64,000 nt of DNA from Myroides albus (lineage in GTDB: Bacteria; Bacteroidota; Bacteroidia; Flavobacteriales; Flavobacteriaceae): the NCBI RefSeq assembly GCF_009711045.1, contig NZ_WMJX01000012.1, positions 2,284 through 66,283 of the forward strand, read 5' to 3'. A model generated the notes under the pieces. The model was not told the DNA's origin. It saw nothing but the letters and a program-made list of their open reading frames with translations, and searched no databases. The translations under genes were made by a program, and so were the position numbers. Shown in pieces: positions 18,794 through 27,356 of this stretch. How positions within the stretch are numbered: the first letter of the stretch is position 1; every line of letters starts with the position of its first letter.

Positions 18794-19825
18794 TTATTTA
18801 ATATTCTCTTTCCTTTTTACTTTACCTGATCCTGTTTCTACAAACGCATTAACAAACTGAACCTCTTTCGGTTTCTCAAATCGATGTAAATCACAAAACA
18901 CGTCCTCTGGCAAAGTATAAGGCTCACTTTCAATTACTAAGACTAACTTATTACCTAAATAATCATCTTCCTTAGCTGCTACAAAGAAACGATAAGGAAT
19001 CCTCTTTGACAACTTCTCTTCGATTTGTTCTGGAAATAATTTAACACCACCACTATTTATCACATTGTCAAACCTACCACACCAAACAAACTGCCTATCA
19101 CCTATTATTTCTACAATGTCATTTGTTACGACAAGATCTTCTGACACAGCAGGGGCCTTAATGACCAAACACTTGCGCTCATCTACCGCAATCTGTGCAT
19201 GAGGCAATGCTGTAAAGCAATCCTCTTCGATGAGTTTTGCTGCTATATGGGTAACTGTTTCCGTCATCCCATAAGTTTCATAAACTTTCGTTTCAACACC
19301 TTTAAGTTTGTCTTTTAATGCTTGACTAACCTTCGCTCCACCAATAATAATCGTTTTAACCTTAGCCAATTCTTTTAAAGAATGTTCTACTTGCATGGGA
19401 ACCATTGCAACAAAATCATAGGTCTTTACATTGCCTAATAAAGGACTTGATGTAGGTTTTACAAAATCTAACTCCCATCCTAAAATCAAAGACCGAATTA
19501 ACATTAACTTTCCTCCTACGTATTTAGTTGACATGCACAATAGTGCCTTCGAACCTTCACCTATACCAAAGAAAGTACCTGTTGCTTTAGCCGAATTAAT
19601 CATTGACTCCTTTCGAATTTGGATGACTTTAGGAGGTCCGGTCGTACCCGAAGTAGTTAATTCAACATATTCTTTTTCATCAAACCAAGAAACGATTAAA
19701 GTTCCTAAATCGATTAGGTGTTCTTCATCAGAAAGCAATAATTCACCTCCATAGGAGCGCAATTCCTCAATAAAGTTGAATTTATGCCCATTTAACCTAA
19801 AGTGCGGATGTATATAATTTCTCAT
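18794..19825 (-). CDS. menE: o-Succinylbenzoate-CoA ligase (short form)
   Basis: 343 residues, adenylate-forming enzyme. Seen: the ATP loop TTSGTTGPPKV (57-67), YGMTE (185-189), the hinge DNVINSGGVKLFPEQIEEKL and the C-terminal TGSGKVKRKE lysine region. It is much shorter than typical acyl-CoA synthetases (about 500) because the N-terminal subdomain is reduced; this compact form is usual for MenE of Bacteroidetes. MenE activates o-succinylbenzoate with CoA in menaquinone synthesis. No other men gene lies in the window, so the assignment rests on size and motifs. It sits 8 bases downstream of the CPBP gene. Confidence 0.8.
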   Translation of the reverse strand: MRNYIHPHFRLNGHKFNFIEELRSYGGELLLSDEEHLIDLGTLIVSWFDEKEYVELTTSGTTGPPKVIQIRKESMINSAKATGTFFGIGEGSKALLCMSTKYVGGKLMLIRSLILGWELDFVKPTSSPLLGNVKTYDFVAMVPMQVEHSLKELAKVKTIIIGGAKVSQALKDKLKGVETKVYETYGMTETVTHIAAKLIEEDCFTALPHAQIAVDERKCLVIKAPAVSEDLVVTNDIVEIIGDRQFVWCGRFDNVINSGGVKLFPEQIEEKLSKRIPYRFFVAAKEDDYLGNKLVLVIESEPYTLPEDVFCDLHRFEKPKEVQFVNAFVETGSGKVKRKENIK

Positions 19826-19833
19826 TTAATCTT

Positions 19834-20739
19834 TTATTTTATACGTCCAAAAAGACGTCCTGTCCAATTATTCCATTTGTATTTCTTCCCCAAATAAAAC
19901 AATACCAAAGGTAAGACAATACCAATCTGAATAAAAGTCTCCAAATAAGATATAGTGGGCTGTTCGCTTACATCTAAAAAGATGGAATTTGTTTGAAATG
20001 CAGTCCAATTTGAAGTTAATAGCAAAGCTCCTATAATATTATTTGCTGCGTGAAATCCAAGAGCCAATTCAATTCCATCATCCATCAAAGTCATAATACC
20101 GAAGAAGAAGCCCATACCTATATAAAATATCATAATACCGTATCCCAATTGTTCTACTTCAGGATTTGCCAGGTGCATTAACCCAAATATAATGGAAGTA
20201 GTACATAATGCAACTGCTCTACTCTTAGTCGCTAAACCTATACCTTGCATTAGGTAACCTCTCATTAAGAATTCTTCAAAGCTTGTCTGTAAAGGAATTA
20301 ACAAAAGTGCAATAAATAAAAAAGGAAAGAATGCACTCGCATTAAATGTTAATTCATAATCCTTTGGGGAGCTAATAATGGCAATCCCGATAAAAACTAA
20401 TGTTATCACAGACCAAATACAGAATCCATGTAAAACGCGTTTCCAATCCACTTGTGAGCGTGCTGTAGTTAAGGACAAAATAGATTGTTGATGAAAAATT
20501 CGCACCCAACCCAATAAAAACACAAGCAATACAGCCATTGGTAAAATATTAATCAAGAAATTAATATTTTTACCATATTTTTCGATACTCATTTTTATTG
20601 CATCGTTAGTAGAAACCTCCGAATACTTAATTAAAAGAGCATTTAGGAACATAATACCGAAAAAAAACAAAGAAAACGGTAAATAGTGCCATGAATTTTT
20701 ATTATCTTTTTTTCGCAATAATTGTTCAATATATTTCAT
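19834..20739 (-). CDS. CPBP family intramembrane metalloprotease
   Basis: 301 residues with about seven or eight hydrophobic helices. The ABI/CPBP motifs are present: EEFLMRG (Glu155-Glu156, Arg160), FGLMHLANP (His189) and GFHAANN (His230, Asn233). These residues line the active site of Rce1-like glutamate intramembrane proteases. Physiological substrate unknown. It is the first gene of an operon with menE and glsA; MenE and a CPBP protein are neighbours in many flavobacteria, possibly only because of shared transcription. Confidence 0.85.
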   Translation of the reverse strand: MKYIEQLLRKKDNKNSWHYLPFSLFFFGIMFLNALLIKYSEVSTNDAIKMSIEKYGKNINFLINILPMAVLLVFLLGWVRIFHQQSILSLTTARSQVDWKRVLHGFCIWSVITLVFIGIAIISSPKDYELTFNASAFFPFLFIALLLIPLQTSFEEFLMRGYLMQGIGLATKSRAVALCTTSIIFGLMHLANPEVEQLGYGIMIFYIGMGFFFGIMTLMDDGIELALGFHAANNIIGALLLTSNWTAFQTNSIFLDVSEQPTISYLETFIQIGIVLPLVLFYLGKKYKWNNWTGRLFGRIK

Positions 20740-20755
20740 ATTTCAAAAATTGTAC

Positions 20756-20763
20756 TATATTTG
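20756..20763 (+). promoter_or_regulatory. Putative -7 box of arsC
   Basis: TATATTTG, 18 bases before the ATG at 20782, in the 42-base gap between divergent genes. Confidence 0.5.
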
Positions 20764-20781
20764 ATATAAAATTATCTATTT

Positions 20782-21123
20782 ATGATTACAATTTATCACA
20801 ATCCACGTTGTAGCAAATCTCGAGAGAGTATCGCTTTTATGGAGCAACAAGGTGTAGCTTACAAAATTATAAAATATTTAGATGCTGACCTTACTCCTAC
20901 AGATGTAAAAACTATTCTGACGAAGTTAAACTATTCTCCAATCGAGCTTGTGCGAACTAAAGACAGTTTATGGCAAGAAACATTTGGTGACGCAACTTTA
21001 AGCGACGAAGAAGTAATCGAAGCTATGGTTAATTATCCAAAATTAATTGAAAGACCTATTGTAGTAAATGGCCCTCGAGCTGTTATTGCAAGACCTACAG
21101 AAAAGATTCACGAAATCCTGTAG
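20782..21123 (+). CDS. arsC: ArsC/Spx family arsenate-reductase-like protein
   Basis: 113 residues with a thioredoxin-like fold. It begins MITIYHNPRCSKSRES, with the single catalytic Cys10 followed by the SKSR motif of glutaredoxin-type ArsC, and ends with the substrate-binding region LIERPIVVNGPRAVIARP containing the conserved arginines. It would reduce arsenate to arsenite with glutathione/glutaredoxin. No arsenic efflux or ArsR gene is near, so it may be a housekeeping reductase or YffB-like relative rather than part of an ars operon. Single gene with its own promoter. Confidence 0.85.
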   Translation: MITIYHNPRCSKSRESIAFMEQQGVAYKIIKYLDADLTPTDVKTILTKLNYSPIELVRTKDSLWQETFGDATLSDEEVIEAMVNYPKLIERPIVVNGPRAVIARPTEKIHEIL

Positions 21124-21210
21124 TAGAATATTAACATTATATTAACGACCTACCAATTAAACTTTAGTAAGCATTTATAGTCTAAGAATATGTAAAAACT
21201 AACGACTATA

Positions 21211-23688
21211 ATGAAAAAACTAAAGACATCAAAAGCCTTGCTAATGCTGTTTGTCCTTCTGACAAGTCTAACAACATTAGCACAGGCTTCTAAAAAATCT
21301 TCAATCACGGGAACAGTAATTGAAGCAAGTACCAATCAACCTTTAGAATTTGCAAGCGTTTTCGCTCAAAATGAGCAAAATGAAACTATTGTATCGGGAG
21401 GAATGACTGATGCAAAGGGTAAGTTTTCCTTTGATGTGCCAAACGGTAACTATTATGTAAAAATTGAGTTTCTCGGTTTCAAAACGATTGAGTTACATCA
21501 GGTAGCTATTAACGGCAATACCGATATAGGTGTACAAAAAGTACACGACGATGCGCAAGTATTGGAAGGCGTTGTCATTATAGCAGAGAAATCTACCGTT
21601 GACATTAAACTCGATAAGAAAGTTTATAATGTTGGTGCTGACATGGTTCTTAAAGGCGGTACAGCTGGTGATGTATTAGATAACGTACCTTCAATCTCGG
21701 TTGATAGTGAAGGAGCAGTTAGTCTTAGAGGAAACGAAAATGTAAAAGTTTTAATCGATGGTAAGCCAACTGGTTTAGCAAGTAATATACAAGAAGCAAT
21801 GCGTATCTTGTCTGCTGAATCTATTGAAAAAGTAGAAGTAATTACTAACCCTTCTGCTCGATATGAAGCTGAGGGAGGAGCAGGTATAATTAATATCGTA
21901 CTGAAAAAAGGTAAAGCAGAAGGTATTAACGGAAATATCACTGGTACTTTAGGGGATCCAAGAAATTATGAGTTAAATGGAAACTTCAACCTTAGAAGTG
22001 AGAAGTTTAACTTTTATACTACATTAGGTTATCGCGATACGAAAACTAAAGGATATGGCGTAAACGATAACGAATACTTTGACCAACACGGTAACACCAC
22101 ACAATTTATTGATGAGTACAAAGACAATAATAGAAACAGACAAGGCTACAATGCAATGTTTGGACTTGACTATTATATCACACCATCATTTACTTGGTCA
22201 AATAGCGTTAATGTAAATAGAACCAATATTACAGCTCCAAACACAGTTGACTATAAATACTACAATCCCGATCGTGAACTAATGTACACAAGAGATCGAA
22301 ATGAGTATAAAACTGGAAGTCGAAATAGTGTTGAGTACACTACTGGGTTTGAAAAGAAATTCGCAAATCCCGATCATAAATTAGTTATTGAAGGAACTAT
22401 CTCACAAGACAAGTCAACTGATGACTCTAATATTGCAGACATTAATGATTTTGCAAACATTAGAACTTTTGAAAAAAACAATAGTAAAGATGATTACTTA
22501 CAAGGTTTAGTGAAATTAGATTATACCTTACCTATTGGAGAAACAGGTAACTTTGAGGCTGGATATTATGGAAGCTTCAAAAAGACAACAAATGATTATG
22601 ACTTCTACAACCAAGTAAATAATCAATGGATCAACAATAACAACATCTCAAATACACTGGAGTACAAAGAGCAAGTTAATGCTGTTTATGCTCAATATGG
22701 AGATCAGATAACGGACAAATTAAACTTCATGGTAGGTTTGCGTTGGGAAGATAGCAATATTGATGTCAATCAACTTAGAAACAACGATTACAACAATAAA
22801 AAATACGATGACTTCTTTCCGAGTGCTTTTTTAAACTATGAACTTACCGAGTCAAGTAATGTATCTCTTAGTTATAGCAAGCGTATCATGAGACCAAGAG
22901 GTTTCTTCTTAAATCCTTTCTCAAACTATACGAGTAATATTAACTTCTTTCAAGGTAATCCTAACTTAGATCCTGCAAAAACAAATGCATTTGATTTGGG
23001 GTATACACAAAGATGGACAGGTTTTACATTAAGTGCTTCTGCTTATTTAAACAAAACGGATGATACCTTTCAATTCGTAAAAAGAATTGCAGGAACCACT
23101 GATAATGGAACACCTATTACAGTTAGTTCTCCTATAAACTTAGCAACAGAATACAGATATGGTTTTGACTTTACTTTAAACTATATTCCGTACAAATGGT
23201 GGAGACTAAATGGTAACTTCAACTTTTACCGTACAGAAACGAAAGGAGATTATACTTTCACTGACTTAAATGGAAACAAAGAGTCTCAGAATTTTGACAA
23301 GAATACATACGCTTGGTTTACACGCATTAGTTCAAAAATCACATTGCCTTATAAGATAGATTGGACAATGAACGGAATGTATAGAGCGCCATATGATACA
23401 GCACAAGGAAGAGTAAAGAGCAATCTATCTGCTAACTTAGCTTTGAGTAAAGATATCATCAAGGATAAAGCTACTATTACTTTTAATATCAATGATATTT
23501 TTGATTCCAGAAAAAGAGAAATGGATACAAACTTACCTCAAACTTTCTCTCATAGTGAAATGCAATGGAGAGGAAGACAAATAAATCTTTCTTTCACTTA
23601 TCGTTTTAATCAAAAGAAAAACGATAGACAAAAACAAAGAGGAAATGGGGAAGGAAATATGGAGAATGGCGAAATGGAAATGATGTAA
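21211..23688 (+). CDS. Outer-membrane beta-barrel receptor (TonB-dependent-like)
   Basis: 825 residues. A signal peptide (MKKLKTSKALLMLFVLLTSLTTLAQA) is followed by a carboxypeptidase-regulatory-like domain (ITGTVIEASTNQPLEFASV...GKFSFDVPNGNYYVKIEFLGFK, about 30-110). Next comes a plug-like domain (DKKVYNVGADMV...VSLRGNENVKVLIDGKPTG...ARYEAEGGAGIINIVLKKGK), then a barrel rich in aromatic alternating strands. This is the order of the outer-membrane beta-barrel family 3 proteins of Bacteroidetes, related to TonB-dependent receptors. No SusD-like partner follows, so it is not a SusCD pair. The substrate is unknown. The very C-terminus is polar and Gly/Glu/Met-rich (QRGNGEGNMENGEMEMM), unusual for a barrel, which normally ends in an aromatic residue. 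Confidence 0.88.
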   Translation: MKKLKTSKALLMLFVLLTSLTTLAQASKKSSITGTVIEASTNQPLEFASVFAQNEQNETIVSGGMTDAKGKFSFDVPNGNYYVKIEFLGFKTIELHQVAINGNTDIGVQKVHDDAQVLEGVVIIAEKSTVDIKLDKKVYNVGADMVLKGGTAGDVLDNVPSISVDSEGAVSLRGNENVKVLIDGKPTGLASNIQEAMRILSAESIEKVEVITNPSARYEAEGGAGIINIVLKKGKAEGINGNITGTLGDPRNYELNGNFNLRSEKFNFYTTLGYRDTKTKGYGVNDNEYFDQHGNTTQFIDEYKDNNRNRQGYNAMFGLDYYITPSFTWSNSVNVNRTNITAPNTVDYKYYNPDRELMYTRDRNEYKTGSRNSVEYTTGFEKKFANPDHKLVIEGTISQDKSTDDSNIADINDFANIRTFEKNNSKDDYLQGLVKLDYTLPIGETGNFEAGYYGSFKKTTNDYDFYNQVNNQWINNNNISNTLEYKEQVNAVYAQYGDQITDKLNFMVGLRWEDSNIDVNQLRNNDYNNKKYDDFFPSAFLNYELTESSNVSLSYSKRIMRPRGFFLNPFSNYTSNINFFQGNPNLDPAKTNAFDLGYTQRWTGFTLSASAYLNKTDDTFQFVKRIAGTTDNGTPITVSSPINLATEYRYGFDFTLNYIPYKWWRLNGNFNFYRTETKGDYTFTDLNGNKESQNFDKNTYAWFTRISSKITLPYKIDWTMNGMYRAPYDTAQGRVKSNLSANLALSKDIIKDKATITFNINDIFDSRKREMDTNLPQTFSHSEMQWRGRQINLSFTYRFNQKKNDRQKQRGNGEGNMENGEMEMM

Positions 23689-23873
23689 GCGATTTATTTA
23701 GAATAAATTTAATGTTTCAAAACACATTGTGTGATTAATCTAAAAAAATTAAATTGCAGTCGCTAAATTAATAATAGCCCCTAACCAATACGGTTATATT
23801 AATTGCTGAGGAAATGACCTTATCTTTTTCTCCAGACTTTAGAAAACTAACTAACTTTAACTATAATCAATCC

Positions 23874-23908
23874 AGAAGCCAAAGTTTACCTTTGGCTTCT
23901 TTTTTTTA
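23874..23908 (+). terminator. Terminator after the barrel receptor
   Basis: An 11-bp perfect stem agaagccaaag / ctttggcttct, loop tttac, then eight T. Confidence 0.85.
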
Positions 23909-24025
23909 ATTGAAAGCTTTGATACTCTTAAATACGCAATGCAGTAAAGCACAATTATTACAATAGCTCAAACAGACTATAAAATAAATACAACAACTAA
24001 TACAATCAAGATAGGGCAAAACAAA

Positions 24026-24056
24026 AAAAGAGCTACAATTCTATTGTAGCTCTTTT
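24026..24056. terminator. Terminator downstream of the 58-residue membrane protein gene
   Basis: A 14-bp perfect stem aaaagagctacaat with its complement, loop tct. It lies just beyond the stop of the minus-strand small gene at 24079. Confidence 0.85.
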
Positions 24057-24078
24057 ATCTTTTTAATTCATCAAAGTC

Positions 24079-24255
24079 TTACATTTGACTTTCTTCCAAT
24101 TGCTGTCTTTTAGCTTTTTTTTCTTTTAAGAACTCACGAGTTCCTCCAAATGCCCAGTAAGAAGCAAATCCTACTAAGAAGATTAAAAGCCAGAAAGCCA
24201 TCGTAATCACAGTCATACCGATGATGAAAGCTAAATACTGTTGAAATTCAAACAT
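24079..24255 (-). CDS. Small membrane protein, 58 residues, unknown function
   Basis: Translated by hand from the ATG at 24255-24253 to the TAA at 24081-24079. It begins MFEFQQYLAFIIGMTVIT and continues MAFWLLIFLVGFASYWAFGG, then a charged tail TREFLKEKKAKRQQLEESQM. One long or two short hydrophobic segments (about residues 7-38) are followed by a basic helix, suggesting a single-pass or hairpin inner-membrane protein with a cytoplasmic tail. Support for a real gene: clean start, amphipathic layout, its own terminator, and otherwise empty surroundings. I do not recognise a family. Confidence 0.7.
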   Translation of the reverse strand: MFEFQQYLAFIIGMTVITMAFWLLIFLVGFASYWAFGGTREFLKEKKAKRQQLEESQM

Positions 24256-24402
24256 TGTTCCGGAATTTTTTGTATATACAGCCCCAAATATACGTACTTT
24301 ATAGATTTAAACCTACAATGATTTATATTTTGAATATTACTTTAGAATGATACTAAATAATTTAATACCTTTATGAGAAATCAAACTAAAGTAGTATAAC
24401 AA

Positions 24403-25797
24403 ATGAAATATCGTATAGAAAAAGACACAATTGGTGAAGTAAAAGTACCTGCTGATAAATACTGGGGTGCTCAAACAGAACGTTCTCGAAACAACTTTAA
24501 AATAGGACCTGAAGCTTCAATGCCTCATGAGATTATAGAGGCATTTGCCTACTTAAAAAAGGCAGCAGCGTTTGCAAACCATGACTTAGGTGTGTTACCA
24601 CAAGACAAAAAAGAAGGAATAGCAACAGTATGCGATGAGATTCTAAGAGGGGAACTGAATGATCAGTTTCCTTTAGTTATTTGGCAAACTGGTTCTGGAA
24701 CACAATCTAATATGAATGTAAATGAAGTAATAGCCAATCGCGCACATGTACTTGCTGGAAATCAATTAGGTGAAGGAGAACAGAATATCAAGGCAAATGA
24801 CGATGTAAATAAGTCCCAATCATCGAACGACACTTACCCAACGGCCATGCATATTGCAGCTTATAAAGCAGTAATAGAGCACACAATACCTGGAGTCACA
24901 CAACTGCGCAATACACTTGACAAAAAAGCAAAAGAATATATGTCTGTTGTAAAAATAGGTCGTACCCATTTAATGGATGCTACTCCTCTAACGCTTGGAC
25001 AAGAAATTTCAGGCTATGTAGCACAATTAGATTACGGCTTAAAGGCATTACAAAACACTTTATCGCATTTATCTGAATTAGCATTAGGAGGAACAGCCGT
25101 AGGAACAGGCTTAAATACCCCAAAAGGATATGATACAAAAGTGGCAGCTTACATAGCTCAATTCACAAACTTACCTTTTAAAACTGCACCTAATAAATTT
25201 GAAGCTTTAGCTTCCCACGATGCGATTGTAGAAACACATGGTGCATTGAAACAATTAGCTGTTGCACTGTACAAAATTGCCAATGACATCCGTATGCTTG
25301 CTTCGGGACCTCGTTCAGGTATTGGGGAGATAATCATACCTGCAAATGAACCAGGCTCATCTATTATGCCAGGAAAAGTTAACCCTACACAATGTGAAGC
25401 TCTCACAATGGTAGCTGCACAAGTTATTGGAAATGATGTAACGATTAGCTTCAGTGGTACACAAGGGCAATATGAGTTAAATGTATTTAAACCTGTTATG
25501 GCTGCAAACTTCTTGCAATCCGCTAAACTAATTGGAGATGCATGTGTATCATTTGACATTCACTGTGCACAGGGAATAGAACCTAACCACAAAAGAATTA
25601 CTGAGTTATTGGATAACTCTTTAATGTTAGTGACAGCACTTAACACACATATTGGTTATTACAAAGCCGCTGAAATTGCTCAAACAGCACATCAAAATGG
25701 TACTACTTTAAAAGAAGAAGCTATTCGCTTGGGATATGTTTCTCCAGAAGACTTTGACAAATGGGTAGATCCTGCTAAAATGGTTGGAGAGTTATAA
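24403..25797 (+). CDS. fumC: Fumarate hydratase class II
   Basis: 464 residues, the oxygen-stable iron-free fumarase that interconverts fumarate and malate in the citric acid cycle; a homotetramer. Seen: [32 protein letters not shown] at the start, [38 protein letters not shown], the catalytic histidine in [11 protein letters not shown] (His189), and the flexible signature loop [16 protein letters not shown] (318-333). Length is typical. It is a single gene ending at a terminator shared with convergent trpB. Confidence 0.97.
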   Translation: MKYRIEKDTIGEVKVPADKYWGAQTERSRNNFKIGPEASMPHEIIEAFAYLKKAAAFANHDLGVLPQDKKEGIATVCDEILRGELNDQFPLVIWQTGSGTQSNMNVNEVIANRAHVLAGNQLGEGEQNIKANDDVNKSQSSNDTYPTAMHIAAYKAVIEHTIPGVTQLRNTLDKKAKEYMSVVKIGRTHLMDATPLTLGQEISGYVAQLDYGLKALQNTLSHLSELALGGTAVGTGLNTPKGYDTKVAAYIAQFTNLPFKTAPNKFEALASHDAIVETHGALKQLAVALYKIANDIRMLASGPRSGIGEIIIPANEPGSSIMPGKVNPTQCEALTMVAAQVIGNDVTISFSGTQGQYELNVFKPVMAANFLQSAKLIGDACVSFDIHCAQGIEPNHKRITELLDNSLMLVTALNTHIGYYKAAEIAQTAHQNGTTLKEEAIRLGYVSPEDFDKWVDPAKMVGEL

Positions 25798-25828
25798 AAA
25801 TATTTTGAAAAAGAGAATTTTTATTTCA

Positions 25829-25862
25829 AAAAGTCCTGTTTGCATTAGCAAGCAGGACTTTT
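25829..25862. terminator. Shared terminator between fumC and trpB
   Basis: A 15-bp stem with one G-T pair (aaaagtcctgtttgc / gcaagcaggactttt), loop atta, flanked by A- and T-rich sequence. Confidence 0.85.
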
Positions 25863-25881
25863 ATTTATGTGTTTCAATCAT

Positions 25882-27063
25882 TCAGAAATTAAAATAGCTT
25901 CTGTAATTATCCAAATCTTTATCACCTCTCCCAGATAAATTAATGACAACTATATCGGTTTCTTTAAATTGCTTCTTATCCAAAATAGCAAGTGCATGCG
26001 AACTCTCAATAGCAGGTATAATACCCTCATCCTTACACAAATTCAAACCTGCTTGCATAGCTTCATTGTCCATTACTGCAAAAAACTCTGCTCTACCCAA
26101 TTCTTTCATATGTGAATACAAAGGTCCGAAACCAGGGTAATCTAAACCAGCTGAGATAGAATATGCTTCTAAAGGCTCTCCATTCTCATCTTGCATAAAT
26201 AGCGTTTTACTACCGTGTAATACTCCGTCTTTTCCTACAAAAGAAGTAGCTGCTGTTTCTAACTCCTCAATACTTCTTCCCCCTCCCTCAGCTACAACCA
26301 AATTCACCGTTTCATCTTCTAAGAAATGATAAAAAGCTCCTACTGCATTACTTCCACCCCCGACACAAGCAACAACATAATCAGGTGTTTCTCTACCTTC
26401 TTTCTCAAGTAACTGCTTTCTTATCTCCTCAGAAATAACTGATTGAAAGCGACTTACCATATCAGGATAAGGATGCGGACCTACAGCTGACCCTATCAAG
26501 TAAAAAGTGTCATCTGGGTTCTCTATCCAGTAAAGCAACGCTTCATCTACGGCCTCTTTCAAAGTTTTTGCGCCTGACATTGCAGGACGTACCTCTGCTC
26601 CCAACATTTTCATTCTTGCAACATTAGGTGCTTGTCTTTCAATATCTAAAGCTCCCATGAAAACAATACACTCCATCCCCATTAATGCACAAACTGTCGC
26701 TGTAGCAACTCCATGCTGACCTGCCCCTGTTTCTGCAACAATTTTATGTTTACCCAAGCGCTTTGCCAATAAAATTTGCCCAATCGTATTATTGATTTTA
26801 TGTGCTCCTGTATGACATAAATCCTCGCGTTTTAAATATACTTTGGTATTGTACTTCTTAGAAAGATTCTCTGCAAAATACAATGGAGTGGGTCTACCTA
26901 CGTAATCTTTAAGTAACTGCTGCATTTCTGCCTGAAAATCAGCTTGATTAATGATGTCAATGTACTCTTTTTGCAATTGACCAATAATAGGTTGTAAAGC
27001 TTCAGGAATGAAAGCTCCACCATAATTTCCATAAAAACCGTTTTGATCTACTTGATATTTCAT
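25882..27063 (-). CDS. trpB: Tryptophan synthase beta chain
   Basis: 393 residues. It condenses indole with serine to make tryptophan, normally with TrpA. Seen: YGGAFIPEAL at the start, the PLP lysine in LKREDLCHTGAHKINN (His88-Lys89), the catalytic Glu111 in AETGAGQHG, and the phosphate cradle GGGSNAVG (235-242). This is the standard TrpB1 type. Remarkably, it is alone: no trpA, trpC or trpF is adjacent. Its 5' region contains a leader peptide gene with three consecutive Trp codons and an intrinsic terminator 28-62 bases before the start codon, strongly suggesting control by transcription attenuation. Confidence 0.97.
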   Translation of the reverse strand: MKYQVDQNGFYGNYGGAFIPEALQPIIGQLQKEYIDIINQADFQAEMQQLLKDYVGRPTPLYFAENLSKKYNTKVYLKREDLCHTGAHKINNTIGQILLAKRLGKHKIVAETGAGQHGVATATVCALMGMECIVFMGALDIERQAPNVARMKMLGAEVRPAMSGAKTLKEAVDEALLYWIENPDDTFYLIGSAVGPHPYPDMVSRFQSVISEEIRKQLLEKEGRETPDYVVACVGGGSNAVGAFYHFLEDETVNLVVAEGGGRSIEELETAATSFVGKDGVLHGSKTLFMQDENGEPLEAYSISAGLDYPGFGPLYSHMKELGRAEFFAVMDNEAMQAGLNLCKDEGIIPAIESSHALAILDKKQFKETDIVVINLSGRGDKDLDNYRSYFNF

Positions 27064-27090
27064 ATTTTCTATATTTTACATTTAAACAAA

Positions 27091-27125
27091 AAAAAGAGGC
27101 TTGTCGCGTAGACAAGCCTCTTTTT
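27091..27125 (-). terminator. Attenuator terminator in the trpB leader
   Basis: A perfect 15-bp stem (27111-27125 with 27091-27105) closes on a 5-base loop. In the direction of trpB it is followed by a run of eight T. It lies between the leader peptide stop (27149) and the trpB ATG (27063), the position expected of an attenuator. The 5' arm GAGGCTTGT can instead pair with GCAGTCCTT (about 27178-27170), giving a candidate antiterminator. Confidence 0.85.
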
Positions 27126-27148
27126 GTATAATTATATATTATTTCATA

Positions 27149-27235
27149 TTAACTCTTATATACATAGCAAGGACTGCTCACGACATTTGACGTAAGTTGA
27201 GTCCACCACCAAGTATTTGTAAGAATTAAATTCAT
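27149..27235 (-). CDS. trpL: Trp leader peptide (28 residues)
   Basis: The ATG at 27235-27233 opens a frame of 28 codons that ends at TAA (27151-27149). It starts MNLILTNTWWWTQLTS; the three Trp codons are at 27211-27203. The frame lies 17 bases past the predicted transcription start and before an intrinsic terminator. The Trp codons overlap the 5' arm of a pause-type hairpin (GGACT at about 27205-27201 with AGTCC at about 27175-27171). If tryptophan is scarce the ribosome would stall at WWW, freeing the second arm to pair with the terminator. All of this is seen in sequence; the regulation is inferred from the classical trp attenuator of enterobacteria. Confidence 0.85.
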   Translation of the reverse strand: MNLILTNTWWWTQLTSNVVSSPCYVYKS

Positions 27236-27257
27236 TATTTCACTTTGTATTTGATTA

Positions 27258-27289
27258 CAAATGTAACATACTTTTTTTTAATAATCCAA
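27258..27289 (-). promoter_or_regulatory. Promoter of the trp leader-trpB unit
   Basis: Minus strand: TTG (27289-27287), 21 bases, TACATTTG (27265-27258). Both Bacteroidetes sigma elements are present at acceptable spacing. The transcript would start near 27252. Confidence 0.65.
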
Positions 27290-27302
27290 ATTAAAAAACA
27301 AA

Positions 27303-27335
27303 AAAGCGATATATTAAAATTCAATATATCGCTTT
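27303..27335 (-). terminator. Terminator after the lysozyme-fold gene
   Basis: A 13-bp perfect stem aaagcgatatatt / aatatatcgcttt with a 7-base loop, about 20 bases past the stop at 27357. Confidence 0.75.
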
Positions 27336-27356
27336 AAGTATTATTTTCTTTTTTAA

